NCBI GenBank assembly: GCA_018268375.1
Contig: JAFDWS010000009.1
Span: forward strand, 29,139 to 93,138
Source: Armatimonadota bacterium
GTDB lineage: Bacteria > Armatimonadota > Fimbriimonadia > Fimbriimonadales > Fimbriimonadaceae
DNA: 64,000 nt
Reading direction: 5' to 3'
In this document: in pieces, positions 16,640 through 24,818 of the stretch
Position numbering within the stretch: the first letter of the stretch is position 1
Layout: every line of letters starts with the position of its first letter
Notes under the pieces: model-generated
Told to the model about the DNA's origin: nothing
Seen by the model: the letters and a program-made list of their open reading frames with translations, nothing else
The model's database searches: none
Program-made: the position numbers and the translations under genes

Positions 16640-18739
16640 CTACGAAGCAGAAAACTTCTGCTTGCCCGGTTCGTGGTTCTCGGCCTTGCCCTTCCAGTGA
16701 AACTCGTAAGGAACCGGGCTCTCGACGGTGAAGGAAGCGCCATCCCACCGTATGGTGAGATCGCCGTCAGGGTGTGCCAGTTTGGCGTCAAAATTGCGGA
16801 GCTTCCCAGGCTTCGGTGCAATTCTCGCTCTCTGCCAACCATGGGCGGCGCTTGTCACCCCGGCCACCATCTGGAAGAAGCCAAGAAGGGGGTGAGCGCT
16901 CCAAGCGTGGCAATCGCTCCTTGTCGGTTCAGGGGCCTCGGCAAACGTCGTCAGTCCGTTCCGTATCATCTCCTTCCACGGTTCGAGCTGTTGCAGGTAA
17001 TCGTCTGGCTGCATCGCCAGGTGTTTGTAGTACTGGAAGTAGTAGGTGCAGGCAGCCGCGTTGTGCTTCTTGATCGCGTCGGTCGGCCATTCGGCGGCTG
17101 GCCGCCCTCTCGCCCCGTCCAAAAGCCGCGCAAGCGCTTCGGCGTGCTCGGAGGGTTTCCATTCTTGGTCGCCTTTCAGCCTCACCAACCCGTCCTCTTG
17201 TCCAAATTTCAGCCCGGGCCAGTCTTGGCCCAGGGAGCGGGCGGCGAGGAGCCATAGGAGGCGCACCAATGTTGATGAGCGGCCTCCCGGAGCGATGCCC
17301 ATGGGCCATCCGCCCACCCAATCCGAGAAGGGCCAATGCTCGGGCCCGTCCTCGATCCAGCGTCTTGCAGCGGCCAGGACGCGAGCCGCTTCTTCACGAT
17401 GGGCGGTAACGGGCTGGTCATAGTGGGCCTGGTCGTCGACCATGAGGATCCACCAGAGGCTGAAGGTCGGGATCAGTTGCATCACTCTGCTTGGGTAACG
17501 CGACTGGGTCAGCCCGTCACAAGTGACCGATCTTGAGAATTGCTCGACCGCGTTGCGCTGGAGCCTTCGATCTCGCGACAGATACATGTGGATCAGGGCT
17601 TGGATCCGTGTGTCACCGACGTATTGCAGTTGTTCGTAATAGGGGCAGTCGAAGTAGGTTTCACCAGCACAGAGCTCCGCGGTCCTGACGCCCACCTCCC
17701 AAATCTTCTCGATCCATGGATCGTCCCCCGTGAACGACGACTCGACCTTGTAGGGATAGCCCGTCTTCACCGCCTCTACGCTACGGACGCTCACGGGCTG
17801 GTCGCTCTCTAGCTGCATGTACCGCCAGGTTCTCCACCATAAGGTGGATGCGGCGACTCCTCTCGCGTCTGGGTTTGAGAAGTTCCCCAGGACGATCTTG
17901 TCCTGGTAGCCGCGGATCCGTTTGCCACGCACGTCGTTGCGGTCGAGCTTTTGGCCGTGCTCGTCGAAAAGTCCCTCGCCATAGGTCACGCGGACGGTCG
18001 TCCCAGTCTGTCCTTCGAGGTTGATCTGAGGGTAGGCGGCCAGAAGCTCCCCAAAGTCCAAGAGCACCTTTTCACCGGGGTGGACCATGAGGCTGTGGAA
18101 CTCGCTGCGCGCGTTCGACTGGCGATCGACGACTTGGGGCCGACCTTCGAAGGCCTCGCGCTTCATGGCGGGCAGCGAGCGCGGGATCAAGAACCAGGGC
18201 GAGTCGCCGGCCCATTCTCCTCGCTCGAGAACGTGGCTGACTTCGTTCGGTTTGCGCCACTCGACCGGCGGCGCCGGAGCAGTCATGATCTCACCTGGCC
18301 CGATATCGATATAGAACCCGCCGACTTCGTTGTGCATCATGGCAAAGTCGTGACCGGTCAGCTTGGCGACTTCCCAACCATCGGGCGTCGAGACTCCCTC
18401 TCCCTCGAGCACAAAGGCAAGGCGGTACGAGTGTTGGGCCATAGGCGCATGCCGGCCAAAGGACCACACGACAGCGTCTAGCTGATTCTCTCCTTCAACC
18501 AAATGGTCAGACAGGTCGCAAGTCTCGTAGTACCAGTGTTGAAGGTCGCCCCGTTGTGGGCCATCGCCGACGAACTGGCCATTGCACCTGAGCTGGTAGC
18601 GTTGATCTGCGCTAACTCGGACAACGAGCCGCCCTGACGCTGGCTTTTTGAACGTGCGCCTGAACCAAAAGACCCCTAAATCCTCCGATGGTTGCGAGCC
18701 GTAGCTGATCCATCGCGCCTTCCAGCGCAGGTCGCTCAT
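16640..18739 (-). CDS. Alpha-L-rhamnosidase, GH78 family
   Basis: The 699-residue protein removes terminal alpha-L-rhamnose from glycans or glycosides. It has an N-terminal galactose-binding-like sandwich (FRRTFKKP..., residues 20-150), a second beta domain, and an (alpha/alpha)6 barrel from about residue 330. The motif D364-CPYY-E369-QLQYVG-D376 reproduces the spacing of Asp567, Glu572 and Asp579 in Bacillus RhaB. A WSAHPL motif near residue 615 is common in GH78 subfamilies. No signal peptide is seen, so import of substrate is implied. It lies nine bases after the TauE/SafE gene and is probably co-transcribed with it. Confidence 0.88.
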   Translation of the reverse strand: MSDLRWKARWISYGSQPSEDLGVFWFRRTFKKPASGRLVVRVSADQRYQLRCNGQFVGDGPQRGDLQHWYYETCDLSDHLVEGENQLDAVVWSFGRHAPMAQHSYRLAFVLEGEGVSTPDGWEVAKLTGHDFAMMHNEVGGFYIDIGPGEIMTAPAPPVEWRKPNEVSHVLERGEWAGDSPWFLIPRSLPAMKREAFEGRPQVVDRQSNARSEFHSLMVHPGEKVLLDFGELLAAYPQINLEGQTGTTVRVTYGEGLFDEHGQKLDRNDVRGKRIRGYQDKIVLGNFSNPDARGVAASTLWWRTWRYMQLESDQPVSVRSVEAVKTGYPYKVESSFTGDDPWIEKIWEVGVRTAELCAGETYFDCPYYEQLQYVGDTRIQALIHMYLSRDRRLQRNAVEQFSRSVTCDGLTQSRYPSRVMQLIPTFSLWWILMVDDQAHYDQPVTAHREEAARVLAAARRWIEDGPEHWPFSDWVGGWPMGIAPGGRSSTLVRLLWLLAARSLGQDWPGLKFGQEDGLVRLKGDQEWKPSEHAEALARLLDGARGRPAAEWPTDAIKKHNAAACTYYFQYYKHLAMQPDDYLQQLEPWKEMIRNGLTTFAEAPEPTRSDCHAWSAHPLLGFFQMVAGVTSAAHGWQRARIAPKPGKLRNFDAKLAHPDGDLTIRWDGASFTVESPVPYEFHWKGKAENHEPGKQKFSAS

Positions 18740-18748
18740 AAGTCAAGG

Positions 18749-19522
18749 CTACCCCCGCAGCCTGAAGAAGAACCAAGCAGTCATCACCAGGCCGTAGGCG
18801 ACGATGCCGAGCCGCAGTTTCTCCGATGGCACGCGCTGCGAGAGCCTCGCCGCACCATAGCCGCCGATCACGGCGCCAGCCATCAGGAACAAGCACGGAA
18901 GAAACAGCACGAGGCCCTTGTAAAGAAACCAACCCATCGCGACGACGTTGATGACGACTGCCAGCGTGTTTTTCAGCGCGTTCATGTCGTGGATGTCGCC
19001 CTCCACGAAGAGCGCCATTGCCGCCAGCATCATGATGCCCATTCCCGCGCCAAAGTAGCCTCCGTAGACCGAAATGAGAAGCTGTAGGGTGGCTCCCGTC
19101 CAAGGCGAAGTGTGCCCGTGCGGCCCTGTGATCCAGGTGCGGATGCGAGGCTGGAAGGCGAGGATGACGGTCGCCAAGAGGATCAATACGGGAACAAGGG
19201 CGCGGAAGGTGGAGGATGGAGTGACGATCATGAGCCACGCCCCCGCAGTGGCACCGACCACGGTGGCCGGCACGAGGGTGCGATAGTAGTGCTTCGTCGC
19301 CGCGAACCTGTCCTTGAACCCGACCGCGCTGGAGAGCGAACCGGGCCACAGGGCCATCGAGTTCGTGGCATTGGCCACCTGGTCGGTCACTCCGAGCCCA
19401 ATGAGAACGGGAAAGGAGACCAAGGTGCCTCCGCCTGCAAAGGCGTTGATGGCGGAAGCCACCATGCCGGCGAAGAAGAGGAGCGCCAACCCCGCGGGCG
19501 AGTCGAAGTGGAGCACCGGCAT
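18749..19522 (-). CDS. TauE/SafE (TSUP) family permease
   Basis: The 257-residue membrane protein has about eight segments and the family signature of two half-repeats: GMVASAINAFAGGGTLVSFPVL in the first and SVYGGYFGAGMGIMMLAAM in the second. TSUP proteins move sulfite, sulfonates, sulfoacetate or other small organic anions across the cytoplasmic membrane. A longer frame in another phase covers the same bases but lacks membrane character and is a shadow. The neighbouring GH78 gene gives no clear clue to the substrate. Confidence 0.9.
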   Translation of the reverse strand: MPVLHFDSPAGLALLFFAGMVASAINAFAGGGTLVSFPVLIGLGVTDQVANATNSMALWPGSLSSAVGFKDRFAATKHYYRTLVPATVVGATAGAWLMIVTPSSTFRALVPVLILLATVILAFQPRIRTWITGPHGHTSPWTGATLQLLISVYGGYFGAGMGIMMLAAMALFVEGDIHDMNALKNTLAVVINVVAMGWFLYKGLVLFLPCLFLMAGAVIGGYGAARLSQRVPSEKLRLGIVAYGLVMTAWFFFRLRG

Positions 19523-19597
19523 CTGCTGGCCGGTTTACCACGATCTGAATTCGAGCCGCTCAACTGTCCAAAGGGCCGCTGGTCGCCACCGGGAGCC

Positions 19598-19620
19598 ATG
19601 GCGCCCCGGAGAGGACTCGA
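19598..19620. repeat. Distal copy of the tRNA-Arg 3' end (att-like)
   Basis: These 23 bases are identical, in the same orientation, to 20311-20333, i.e. the CCA end, acceptor strand and part of the T arm of tRNA-Arg(TCT). Identity stops abruptly at 19621. A 3'-tRNA duplicate placed downstream of the tRNA is what tyrosine-recombinase integration leaves behind. Confidence 0.75.
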
Positions 19621-19731
19621 TTCTGGAAGAATTGTGGGCTCAAGCCTGCAGACCGGTGCAATGAGCCCTTGAATCTGGTCGAAACCTCGGCTCATGTCCT
19701 TGGGTGACATCCGGGCTTGACGCCGTCGCTC

Positions 19732-20034
19732 TCATCCTGGTCGCCTGCCTGATCCCCGTCGCCTGCGCACGGCTTGAAGGCTGTATTGGATCAGGCGGGC
19801 GGCTCCAAAACAAGCACCCAGGGACAAGATAGCTACATCATCGAGGCTAGAAAGCAAATAAGGCATCCAACTTCCGAACAATGCGATGCTCTGCACGATG
19901 AAAGCCCAAAGGCGCTTTGACTCAGTGGGGACTTCGATTCCAGTCACCTGCGACGTCCATTTGGCTTGGAACGGCCGAAAGACAAGGAGGCTCAGTACGG
20001 TACCGGCTATGCCGACGAAGAACTCCGCGGTCAT
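19732..20034 (-). CDS. Small membrane protein inside the tRNA-flanked segment
   Basis: From the ATG at 20034 the product has 100 residues with about three hydrophobic segments (FFVGIAGTVLSLLVF, AFIVQSIALFGSWMPYLLSSL, AILSLGACFGAARLIQY) and an Arg-rich tail. The frame is open up to 20214, and a start at 20067 is also possible; an AAGGA motif lies 12 bases before 20034. It is the only plausible gene between the two tRNA-derived repeats, so it may be the remnant cargo of an element. No family is recognised. Confidence 0.5.
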   Translation of the reverse strand: MTAEFFVGIAGTVLSLLVFRPFQAKWTSQVTGIEVPTESKRLWAFIVQSIALFGSWMPYLLSSLDDVAILSLGACFGAARLIQYSLQAVRRRRGSGRRPG

Positions 20035-20310
20035 GGATTCATAGATCCTTCCATCATGTTTCCGCATTGTCGAGCAGATGGTCAAGCCCGAGGGCAGGTC
20101 TAGGAGGGCCGACGGGTGCAAGCACCGATCCTCGGCCAAAGGTGGCTCGACATGACCTCGGTCTATCGCGTGTCGACGACGAAACCAATGAGGAGGCGAC
20201 CAGTGGCCTTGCAAAGGTTGCTGTAGACAATCAAGTCAGACTGGCAAACTCCTGTCTCGGGTGGACGCCAAGGGGGCCTCAACCCGCACGCCCACAGGCT
20301 CAAACGAGCT

Positions 20311-20333
20311 ATGGCGCCCCGGAGAGGACTCGA
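20311..20333. repeat. tRNA-proximal copy of the att-like repeat
   Basis: This is the copy within the intact tRNA-Arg, identical to 19598-19620. Together they bound a 713-base unit containing one small open frame and no integrase. Confidence 0.75.
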
Positions 20334-20387
20334 ACCTCCGACAAACGGCTTAGAAGGCCGCTGCTCTATCCACTGAGCTACCGGGGC
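20312..20387 (-). tRNA. tRNA-Arg (anticodon TCT)
   Basis: A complete 76-base cloverleaf on the minus strand: acceptor GCCCCGG/CCGGGGC, D arm GCTC...GAGC, anticodon stem GCGGC/GCCGT closing the loop CTTCTAA (anticodon at 20352-20354), T arm GGAGG-TTCGAGT-CCTCT, discriminator G and an encoded CCA. It would read AGA and AGG codons. Its 3' end is duplicated 713 bases downstream. Confidence 0.96.
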
Positions 20388-20423
20388 GGGAAAGAGGAGT
20401 TTACCGGAGAGCCCTGGAGGTGC

Positions 20424-20873
20424 TCAGTTCGCTCCGGCCTTCGACTTGAACATCCCCGAGCAAACGACGAACCCGACTGCAGCGAGGCCAGCCATGCTCA
20501 GGGGCGCGGCGACAGGGCGAGCCACGACAACCGGGATCGGCCGCCCATCCGAAGAAAACTTGCCCGAGGGGACGACAGCATCCGGCTGGGCGACCTGCTG
20601 GAAGATGTGAAGGTCGAACTTCGTGTGCATGTAAAGGCCGTAAGTTCCCACAGCGAGACCGAGGAAGAAGACGGAGGCCGCCACCGTTCGGGCGCCTTTC
20701 TTTCCGGCCAACCCGACGAGACAAGCCAGAGCGCCCAGGGCTGAATAGACGATGGGGATCCAAGCTTGCCAAACCGTGCTCACGACCGACCGGTGCTCAT
20801 AACGAACTTCTAAGAACAAAATCGCGAAGCCCATAAAGAGACAAAGAAGCACAGCACGGTCGCGCGGACCCAT
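20424..20873 (-). CDS. Small membrane protein, unknown function
   Basis: The 149-residue protein has four predicted membrane segments (AVLLCLFMGFAILFLEV, WIPIVYSALGALACLVGLA, TVAASVFFLGLAVGTYGLY, SMAGLAAVGFVVCSGMF) with a hydrophilic loop of about 35 residues before the last. A -10-like CACAAT at 20881-20886 lies seven bases upstream of the ATG. It follows the metallophosphoesterase by 13 bases but seems to have its own promoter. I do not recognise the family. Confidence 0.7.
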   Translation of the reverse strand: MGPRDRAVLLCLFMGFAILFLEVRYEHRSVVSTVWQAWIPIVYSALGALACLVGLAGKKGARTVAASVFFLGLAVGTYGLYMHTKFDLHIFQQVAQPDAVVPSGKFSSDGRPIPVVVARPVAAPLSMAGLAAVGFVVCSGMFKSKAGAN

Positions 20874-20886
20874 TCGCGGAATTGTG

Positions 20887-21699
20887 TCAGACGGCCGATC
20901 GCAACGTCAGGACCGTGACTTCAGGCTGACAGAAGAGGCGCGAAGGCGGCCCGGTCGTACCAATGCCCCGGCTCACGTAGAGAGGCACAGGAGCGTCAGG
21001 AAAGAACCCACGCAGGTATTTCCTGCCGAGTTCGGAGGTTCCTGGAGCCCAACCCCAAGGTGTCGTGAACTGCCCTCCGTGGGAGTGGCCACTGATCATC
21101 AACTCGGGCCCCCAAGGCAACGTGTCCACCATATCGGGCTCGTGCCAAACGACCACGATGGGCAGGGTCGCGTCGGTCTGCATGATCGCGGCGTACGGAT
21201 CGGCCTGTTTCGCCAACTCGGAGTCGACTCCGACCCAATTGACCCCGTCCAGGATGACGGATTCGTTCCTCAGCCACCTGACGTGGAGGTCTTCGAGGGC
21301 GGGCCCGAGCCACGCTGCGTCTCCTGCCGCGTAGTCGTGGTTTCCCGGCACCGCAAGAACGGGCCCGCGAAAGGCGGCGAGTTCGCCCAGTGCTTCCCGG
21401 ACCATGTCGAGGACGCCACGCTTCCAATAGGCGATGAGGTCGCCTGGCAGGACGACGATGTCAGGGCCCTCGTCAAGGGCCATCGCTACCGCCCGCCGGC
21501 AGAGCGCGATACTCCTTTCGTCTCGGATGTGGGGGTCGGCCAAGACCGCCACCCGGTAGCCGTCCAACTTTGCCGGCCACCTTCTGAGCCTCAATGTCCG
21601 CCGCTCCAGCTTGAGCCGTTCGGTTTCAAAGAGGGCACCGTACAAGAGGGCGCCTGCACCCAAGGTGAAGGCGCCCCAGAAGAGTCTTCCTAACCTCAC
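20887..21699 (-). CDS. Membrane-anchored metallophosphoesterase (YkuE-like)
   Basis: The 270-residue calcineurin-like phosphoesterase has an N-terminal anchor (residues 1-24). The metal-binding series is complete: D-P-H (VLADPHI), GDLI, GNHD, WHEP and GHSHGGQ. Proteins of this shape include YkuE-type phosphodiesterases acting on envelope lipids or nucleotides; the exact substrate is not readable. The start is GTG at 21699, ten bases after a TACACT. It is divergently spaced 19 bases from the end of the matrixin gene on the same strand. Confidence 0.88.
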   Translation of the reverse strand: MRLGRLFWGAFTLGAGALLYGALFETERLKLERRTLRLRRWPAKLDGYRVAVLADPHIRDERSIALCRRAVAMALDEGPDIVVLPGDLIAYWKRGVLDMVREALGELAAFRGPVLAVPGNHDYAAGDAAWLGPALEDLHVRWLRNESVILDGVNWVGVDSELAKQADPYAAIMQTDATLPIVVVWHEPDMVDTLPWGPELMISGHSHGGQFTTPWGWAPGTSELGRKYLRGFFPDAPVPLYVSRGIGTTGPPSRLFCQPEVTVLTLRSAV

Positions 21700-21718
21700 T
21701 GTCGAAGCGAGTGTATCC

Positions 21719-22429
21719 CTAGCGGGAGAATGCGGACAGGTTCGCTGTCGAGACCTCGGCCTGTTGAAGGACGAGGGCGGCCCGACTCCGAAGGCTGTTC
21801 AGGCTCTCACACTCCTCCCAACTGGGAGCAGTGACGGGAGAGCCGAGGTCAATGTCGGCCATGACTCCGCCTGGGTAGGGGCTGTCGTCGAGCCCAAGGA
21901 CGTGTCCGACTTCATGGAGCGCGACGTTCAAGGCCGTCCGCCGATCCATAAGCCGACCGTCTGGCGCTGTCGTGGCCAGCTCGATACTGCCCGTGAGGTT
22001 GTACAAGTAGTGGTCGTTTCCCCAAGCCCGGACGCCGCGGCGGAAGGTGGTCAAGCCGCAGACGCGATGGCCCTGAAGGGTCACGGTGGGGTGGAAAGTG
22101 ATGTAGACGTCGGCGAGTCCTGGCCGGGTTTGGACGAACGTGACTTCGTCGCCCAGCACTTCACGCCAAATCGAGACGGCTTCGGCAACGACGCCGCTCG
22201 GGTCGCCCTGAACGGTGTACCGGACGGGCCGGGTGATCAAGGTCATTTCAGCGTAGGCACGGGCCTCCGCGTATTGACCGAACTCAAGGCAGGCCTGGGA
22301 GTGCTCGAAGTTGCCTTGCACGCAAGGAAGGAGTAGGGAGCCCTTGGACGATCCCATCGAAATGTGGGTCGCCAGGAGCGAAAGTGCAAAGAGAGAAGTG
22401 AATCGGACAATCATGAGAGAGCCTCTCAT
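21719..22429 (-). CDS. Secreted matrixin-like zinc metalloprotease
   Basis: Starting at the ATG at 22429, preceded by GAGGA with a 5-base spacing, the product has 236 residues with a signal peptide (FTSLFALSLLATHISMG). The zinc motif HEVGHVLGLDDS matches the metzincin pattern HExxHxxGxxD, followed by VMADI in place of the Met-turn. A strand with DVYITFHP precedes it, as in matrixins. It is probably an extracytoplasmic endopeptidase. No prodomain Cys switch is obvious. Confidence 0.85.
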   Translation of the reverse strand: MRGSLMIVRFTSLFALSLLATHISMGSSKGSLLLPCVQGNFEHSQACLEFGQYAEARAYAEMTLITRPVRYTVQGDPSGVVAEAVSIWREVLGDEVTFVQTRPGLADVYITFHPTVTLQGHRVCGLTTFRRGVRAWGNDHYLYNLTGSIELATTAPDGRLMDRRTALNVALHEVGHVLGLDDSPYPGGVMADIDLGSPVTAPSWEECESLNSLRSRAALVLQQAEVSTANLSAFSR

Positions 22430-22521
22430 GAAAATCCTCGGCAAGTTTTCTGGCAGAAATTACTGCAGGAGGCGCCAACTTTCCGGCGAACTTGCCTTCA
22501 CGCGAGTGTGGCCCACTTTGA

Positions 22522-22527
22522 TACAAT
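22522..22527 (+). promoter_or_regulatory. -10 element of a putative leaderless promoter
   Basis: TACAAT ends seven bases before the GTG at 22535, supporting that GTG as the real start rather than upstream in-frame codons. Confidence 0.55.
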
Positions 22528-22534
22528 CCCTGCC

Positions 22535-23533
22535 GTGTCCAAGATCAGGCTCGGAATCATCGGCTCAGGCGGCTTCGCCCGTTACCACCTCAGGACGCTT
22601 TGCGAACTCCCCGACTTCGAAATAACGGCCCTTTGCGACCCCGATCCTGGCCAACGCCGGGCCTGTGTGGACGCCTTCCCTCAACTCGCCGGTGCCGCGC
22701 AGTTCGATGACCACGTTGCCTTCTTAGGCTCAGGAACAGCAGACGCGGTGCTGATCTGTTCCCCGCACACCTCTCACATTGAGCAAGGTCTGGCGGCGTT
22801 CAAGGCGGGCCTCCACGTCTTGGTCGAGAAGCCCTTGGCGACGACGGTCGCGGACTGCAAATCGCTCATCGCAGCCCGCGACGCTTCCGGCAAGGTTGGG
22901 GCCATCTCCTATCAGCGCCACGGCCTCGGAGCTTTTCAGTACATCAAGGACTTGATCGCGGAAGGCCGTTACGGCAAAGTGCTTGGACTGAACAGCCACT
23001 TGACTCAACAATGGCTCCAATTCACGAAGGGCACCTGGAGGCAGAAGCTCGCCTTGAGCGGCGGCGGCCAAATCAACGACAGCGGGTCGCACATGGTGGA
23101 CATCCTCCTCTGGATCACCGGGCTCAAGGCTAAGCGCGTAACGTCCCTCATGGACAACCGCGGCACCGAGGTCGACATTGATTCGGTAACGGCCATCGAG
23201 TTTGAAGGCGGCGCGTACGGAACCCTGACGATCATCGGCGACGCGTGCCTTTGGCACGAGCGCCACCATATCTGGCTGGAAAGAGCGGCTTTGATCCTTG
23301 AAGGCGACGATCTCCTCGTCATTGACGAGCAAGGTCGCCACACACGGGTCTCGAACTGGCCCCCGGCCCTGAGCCCCGATCAGAACTTCGCTGACGCGAT
23401 CCTGCGCGGCGCACCCGTCCTCGCCCCCTTCGAGTGCGGCCTGAGGACAATCGAGCTGACGGAGGCGGCTTGGAAGTCGGCCGCCACGGGAGGGTCACCG
23501 GCTGTCGTCGAGGAGTCCGTGGCGAGGCGCTAG
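22535..23533 (+). CDS. Gfo/Idh/MocA family NAD(P)-dependent oxidoreductase
   Basis: The GTG start at 22535 gives 332 residues, opening with the Rossmann strand IRLGIIGSGGFARYH. The conserved EKP (LVEKPLATT) is at about residue 95, and the second-domain helix GGGQINDSGSHMVDI carries the family's catalytic-type His. Members oxidise or reduce sugars, inositols or related polyols with NAD(P). The frame is open for 57 codons upstream, but the leader has no homology and a -10 hexamer lies seven bases before the GTG. The next gene begins 10 bases downstream. Confidence 0.9.
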   Translation: MSKIRLGIIGSGGFARYHLRTLCELPDFEITALCDPDPGQRRACVDAFPQLAGAAQFDDHVAFLGSGTADAVLICSPHTSHIEQGLAAFKAGLHVLVEKPLATTVADCKSLIAARDASGKVGAISYQRHGLGAFQYIKDLIAEGRYGKVLGLNSHLTQQWLQFTKGTWRQKLALSGGGQINDSGSHMVDILLWITGLKAKRVTSLMDNRGTEVDIDSVTAIEFEGGAYGTLTIIGDACLWHERHHIWLERAALILEGDDLLVIDEQGRHTRVSNWPPALSPDQNFADAILRGAPVLAPFECGLRTIELTEAAWKSAATGGSPAVVEESVARR

Positions 23534-23543
23534 CGGGCTGACT

Positions 23544-24014
23544 ATGGTTCGATCCGCACGACCAGAAGACGTTCCCCGCATCCACGAACTGATCCTTGAG
23601 CTCGCCGAGTACGAACGGCTCCGGGATCGGGCCGTCGGCACTCCGGAGTTGCTCCACCGCCACCTTTTCGGCGAGCACAAGTACGTCGAGGCTCTTGTCG
23701 TGGAAATCGAGGGTGCGCTTGTGGGCTACGCCCTCTTCTTCACGACCTATTCGACCTTTCTCACCCTCCCGGGATACTGGCTCGAGGACCTCTTCGTTGA
23801 ACCTGCATCGCGGGGAAAGGGCTATGGCAAGGCCCTTTTGCTCGAGATCGTCCGGCTCGCCCGGGTCAACGGATTCGGAAGGGTGGAGTGGTCTGTCCTT
23901 GATTGGAACCAACCATCGATCGACTTTTACGAGAGCCTTGGAGCAAGAGCCCTTGGGGATTGGACGGTGTACCGCCTTGAGGGTGCTGCGCTCGGCGGGC
24001 TCGCCCGCTCATAG
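23544..24014 (+). CDS. GNAT N-acetyltransferase, SSAT-like
   Basis: The 156-residue GNAT enzyme resembles the diamine/thialysine acetyltransferase branch: WLEDLFVEPASRGKGYGKALL contains the acetyl-CoA loop (R/QxxGxG/A as RGKGYG), and WSVLDWNQPSIDFYESLGA is the typical end. It transfers acetyl from acetyl-CoA to an amine. It is 10 bases after the oxidoreductase and is likely co-transcribed with it. A polyamine substrate is only suggested by family similarity; a spermidine synthase gene lies 12 kb away. Confidence 0.88.
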   Translation: MVRSARPEDVPRIHELILELAEYERLRDRAVGTPELLHRHLFGEHKYVEALVVEIEGALVGYALFFTTYSTFLTLPGYWLEDLFVEPASRGKGYGKALLLEIVRLARVNGFGRVEWSVLDWNQPSIDFYESLGARALGDWTVYRLEGAALGGLARS

Positions 24015-24037
24015 GCGAGGCATTGTTGGAATGGACA

Positions 24038-24053
24038 CCCCCGTTTTTGGGGG
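24038..24053 (+). terminator. Hairpin after the GNAT gene
   Basis: CCCCC, loop GTTTTT, GGGGG. It is a compact hairpin 23 bases after the GNAT stop, without a U-tract, so it is at best a weak terminator or an mRNA-end stabiliser. Confidence 0.45.
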
Positions 24054-24186
24054 CGATCCGGGCCAGCTTTGAACCTGTATTCTCAATTCCATTCTTATAT
24101 AGGGGGTGGTGACGAAAGGAGGGCGTCGGAGGCTATTCATCCTTTAGGGGATGGCGGCCACGTTTGTCCACCGCCCTCTTCCCGAT
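24054..24186 (+). other. Intergenic segment with competing inverted repeats
   Basis: A GAGGGCG near 24119 can pair with CGCCCTC near 24171, while GGGGTGG near 24103 could instead pair with CCACC(G)CCC in the same downstream arm. A T/A-rich TTATATA lies just before. This could be a small RNA or an attenuator-like element, but no plus-strand gene follows for 600 bases. Confidence 0.3.
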
Positions 24187-24622
24187 TCACCTTCGTGATA
24201 TCCAATCTGGCTTGATGCCTCGGGCGAAGAGAAGCTCTTGAAGCTGGCCGACATGGACTCCGAGGTGCCGAAGTGCTAGGAGCACATGGTCCATTTTCGG
24301 AAAGCTGGCGTACCAAGGGAAGCCGCTCTCAGGGGACTCGAGATCCAGTGCGTCAAGCAGGCCACCGATCCGCTCGCTCAGGAAGTCAATGTAGTCCATG
24401 ACATCGGCCTGGGAGTAGGCGGTGCCTTCAGGGGGGAGTTCCTCGCCTTCCTCGGCGGTAGAAGTGGGAATAGAAGGCCGCGTGGTAGGCGATACGCCAA
24501 TAGGTGCGTGGCGGCTTATCGACAGTGGCGGCCCACAGGTCGTCGGGGCATAGCTCGACACATTCCCGAAGCATGGCGAGCCCGGCCCTGAACTGCCCGG
24601 TCAGGGCCCTCTTGAGTTCCAT
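24187..24622 (-). pseudogene. DinB-superfamily gene, frameshifted
   Basis: Two overlapping minus-strand frames together make one DinB-like four-helix protein of about 145 residues. The first (from 24622) gives MELKRALTGQFRAGL through YHAAFYSHFY with the conserved His of the first metal site; the second gives AEEGEELPPEG through HLGVHVGQLQELLF with the second His pair. The change of frame is near 24448-24452, around TAC-C-GCC. DinB proteins are metal-dependent transferases or thiol-binding enzymes. It is either a real frameshift mutation or a sequencing error. Confidence 0.75.
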
Positions 24623-24818
24623 GCGGGGGACTCACCCCAGGATGAGCTGCGCACACGTCCCGGCTTGCATCTGGTTAGCGGAGGGCGGGAACTTCAGGTA
24701 GTTGGCTTCCAAGCGGGGGCACGCGATCCAGGAGGTGAAGGACGATTTGCGGGTTGAGGAGTGAACCATTTGAATCTTCAGATCCCCTTCTATATGTGGG
24801 GAGACCAGGAAAATTACT

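Noticed and set aside
18612..19541. 309-residue frame overlapping the TauE/SafE gene
   Set aside because: The alternative frame at 18749-19522 has clear TSUP membrane repeats; the longer one is hydrophilic and Arg/His-rich.
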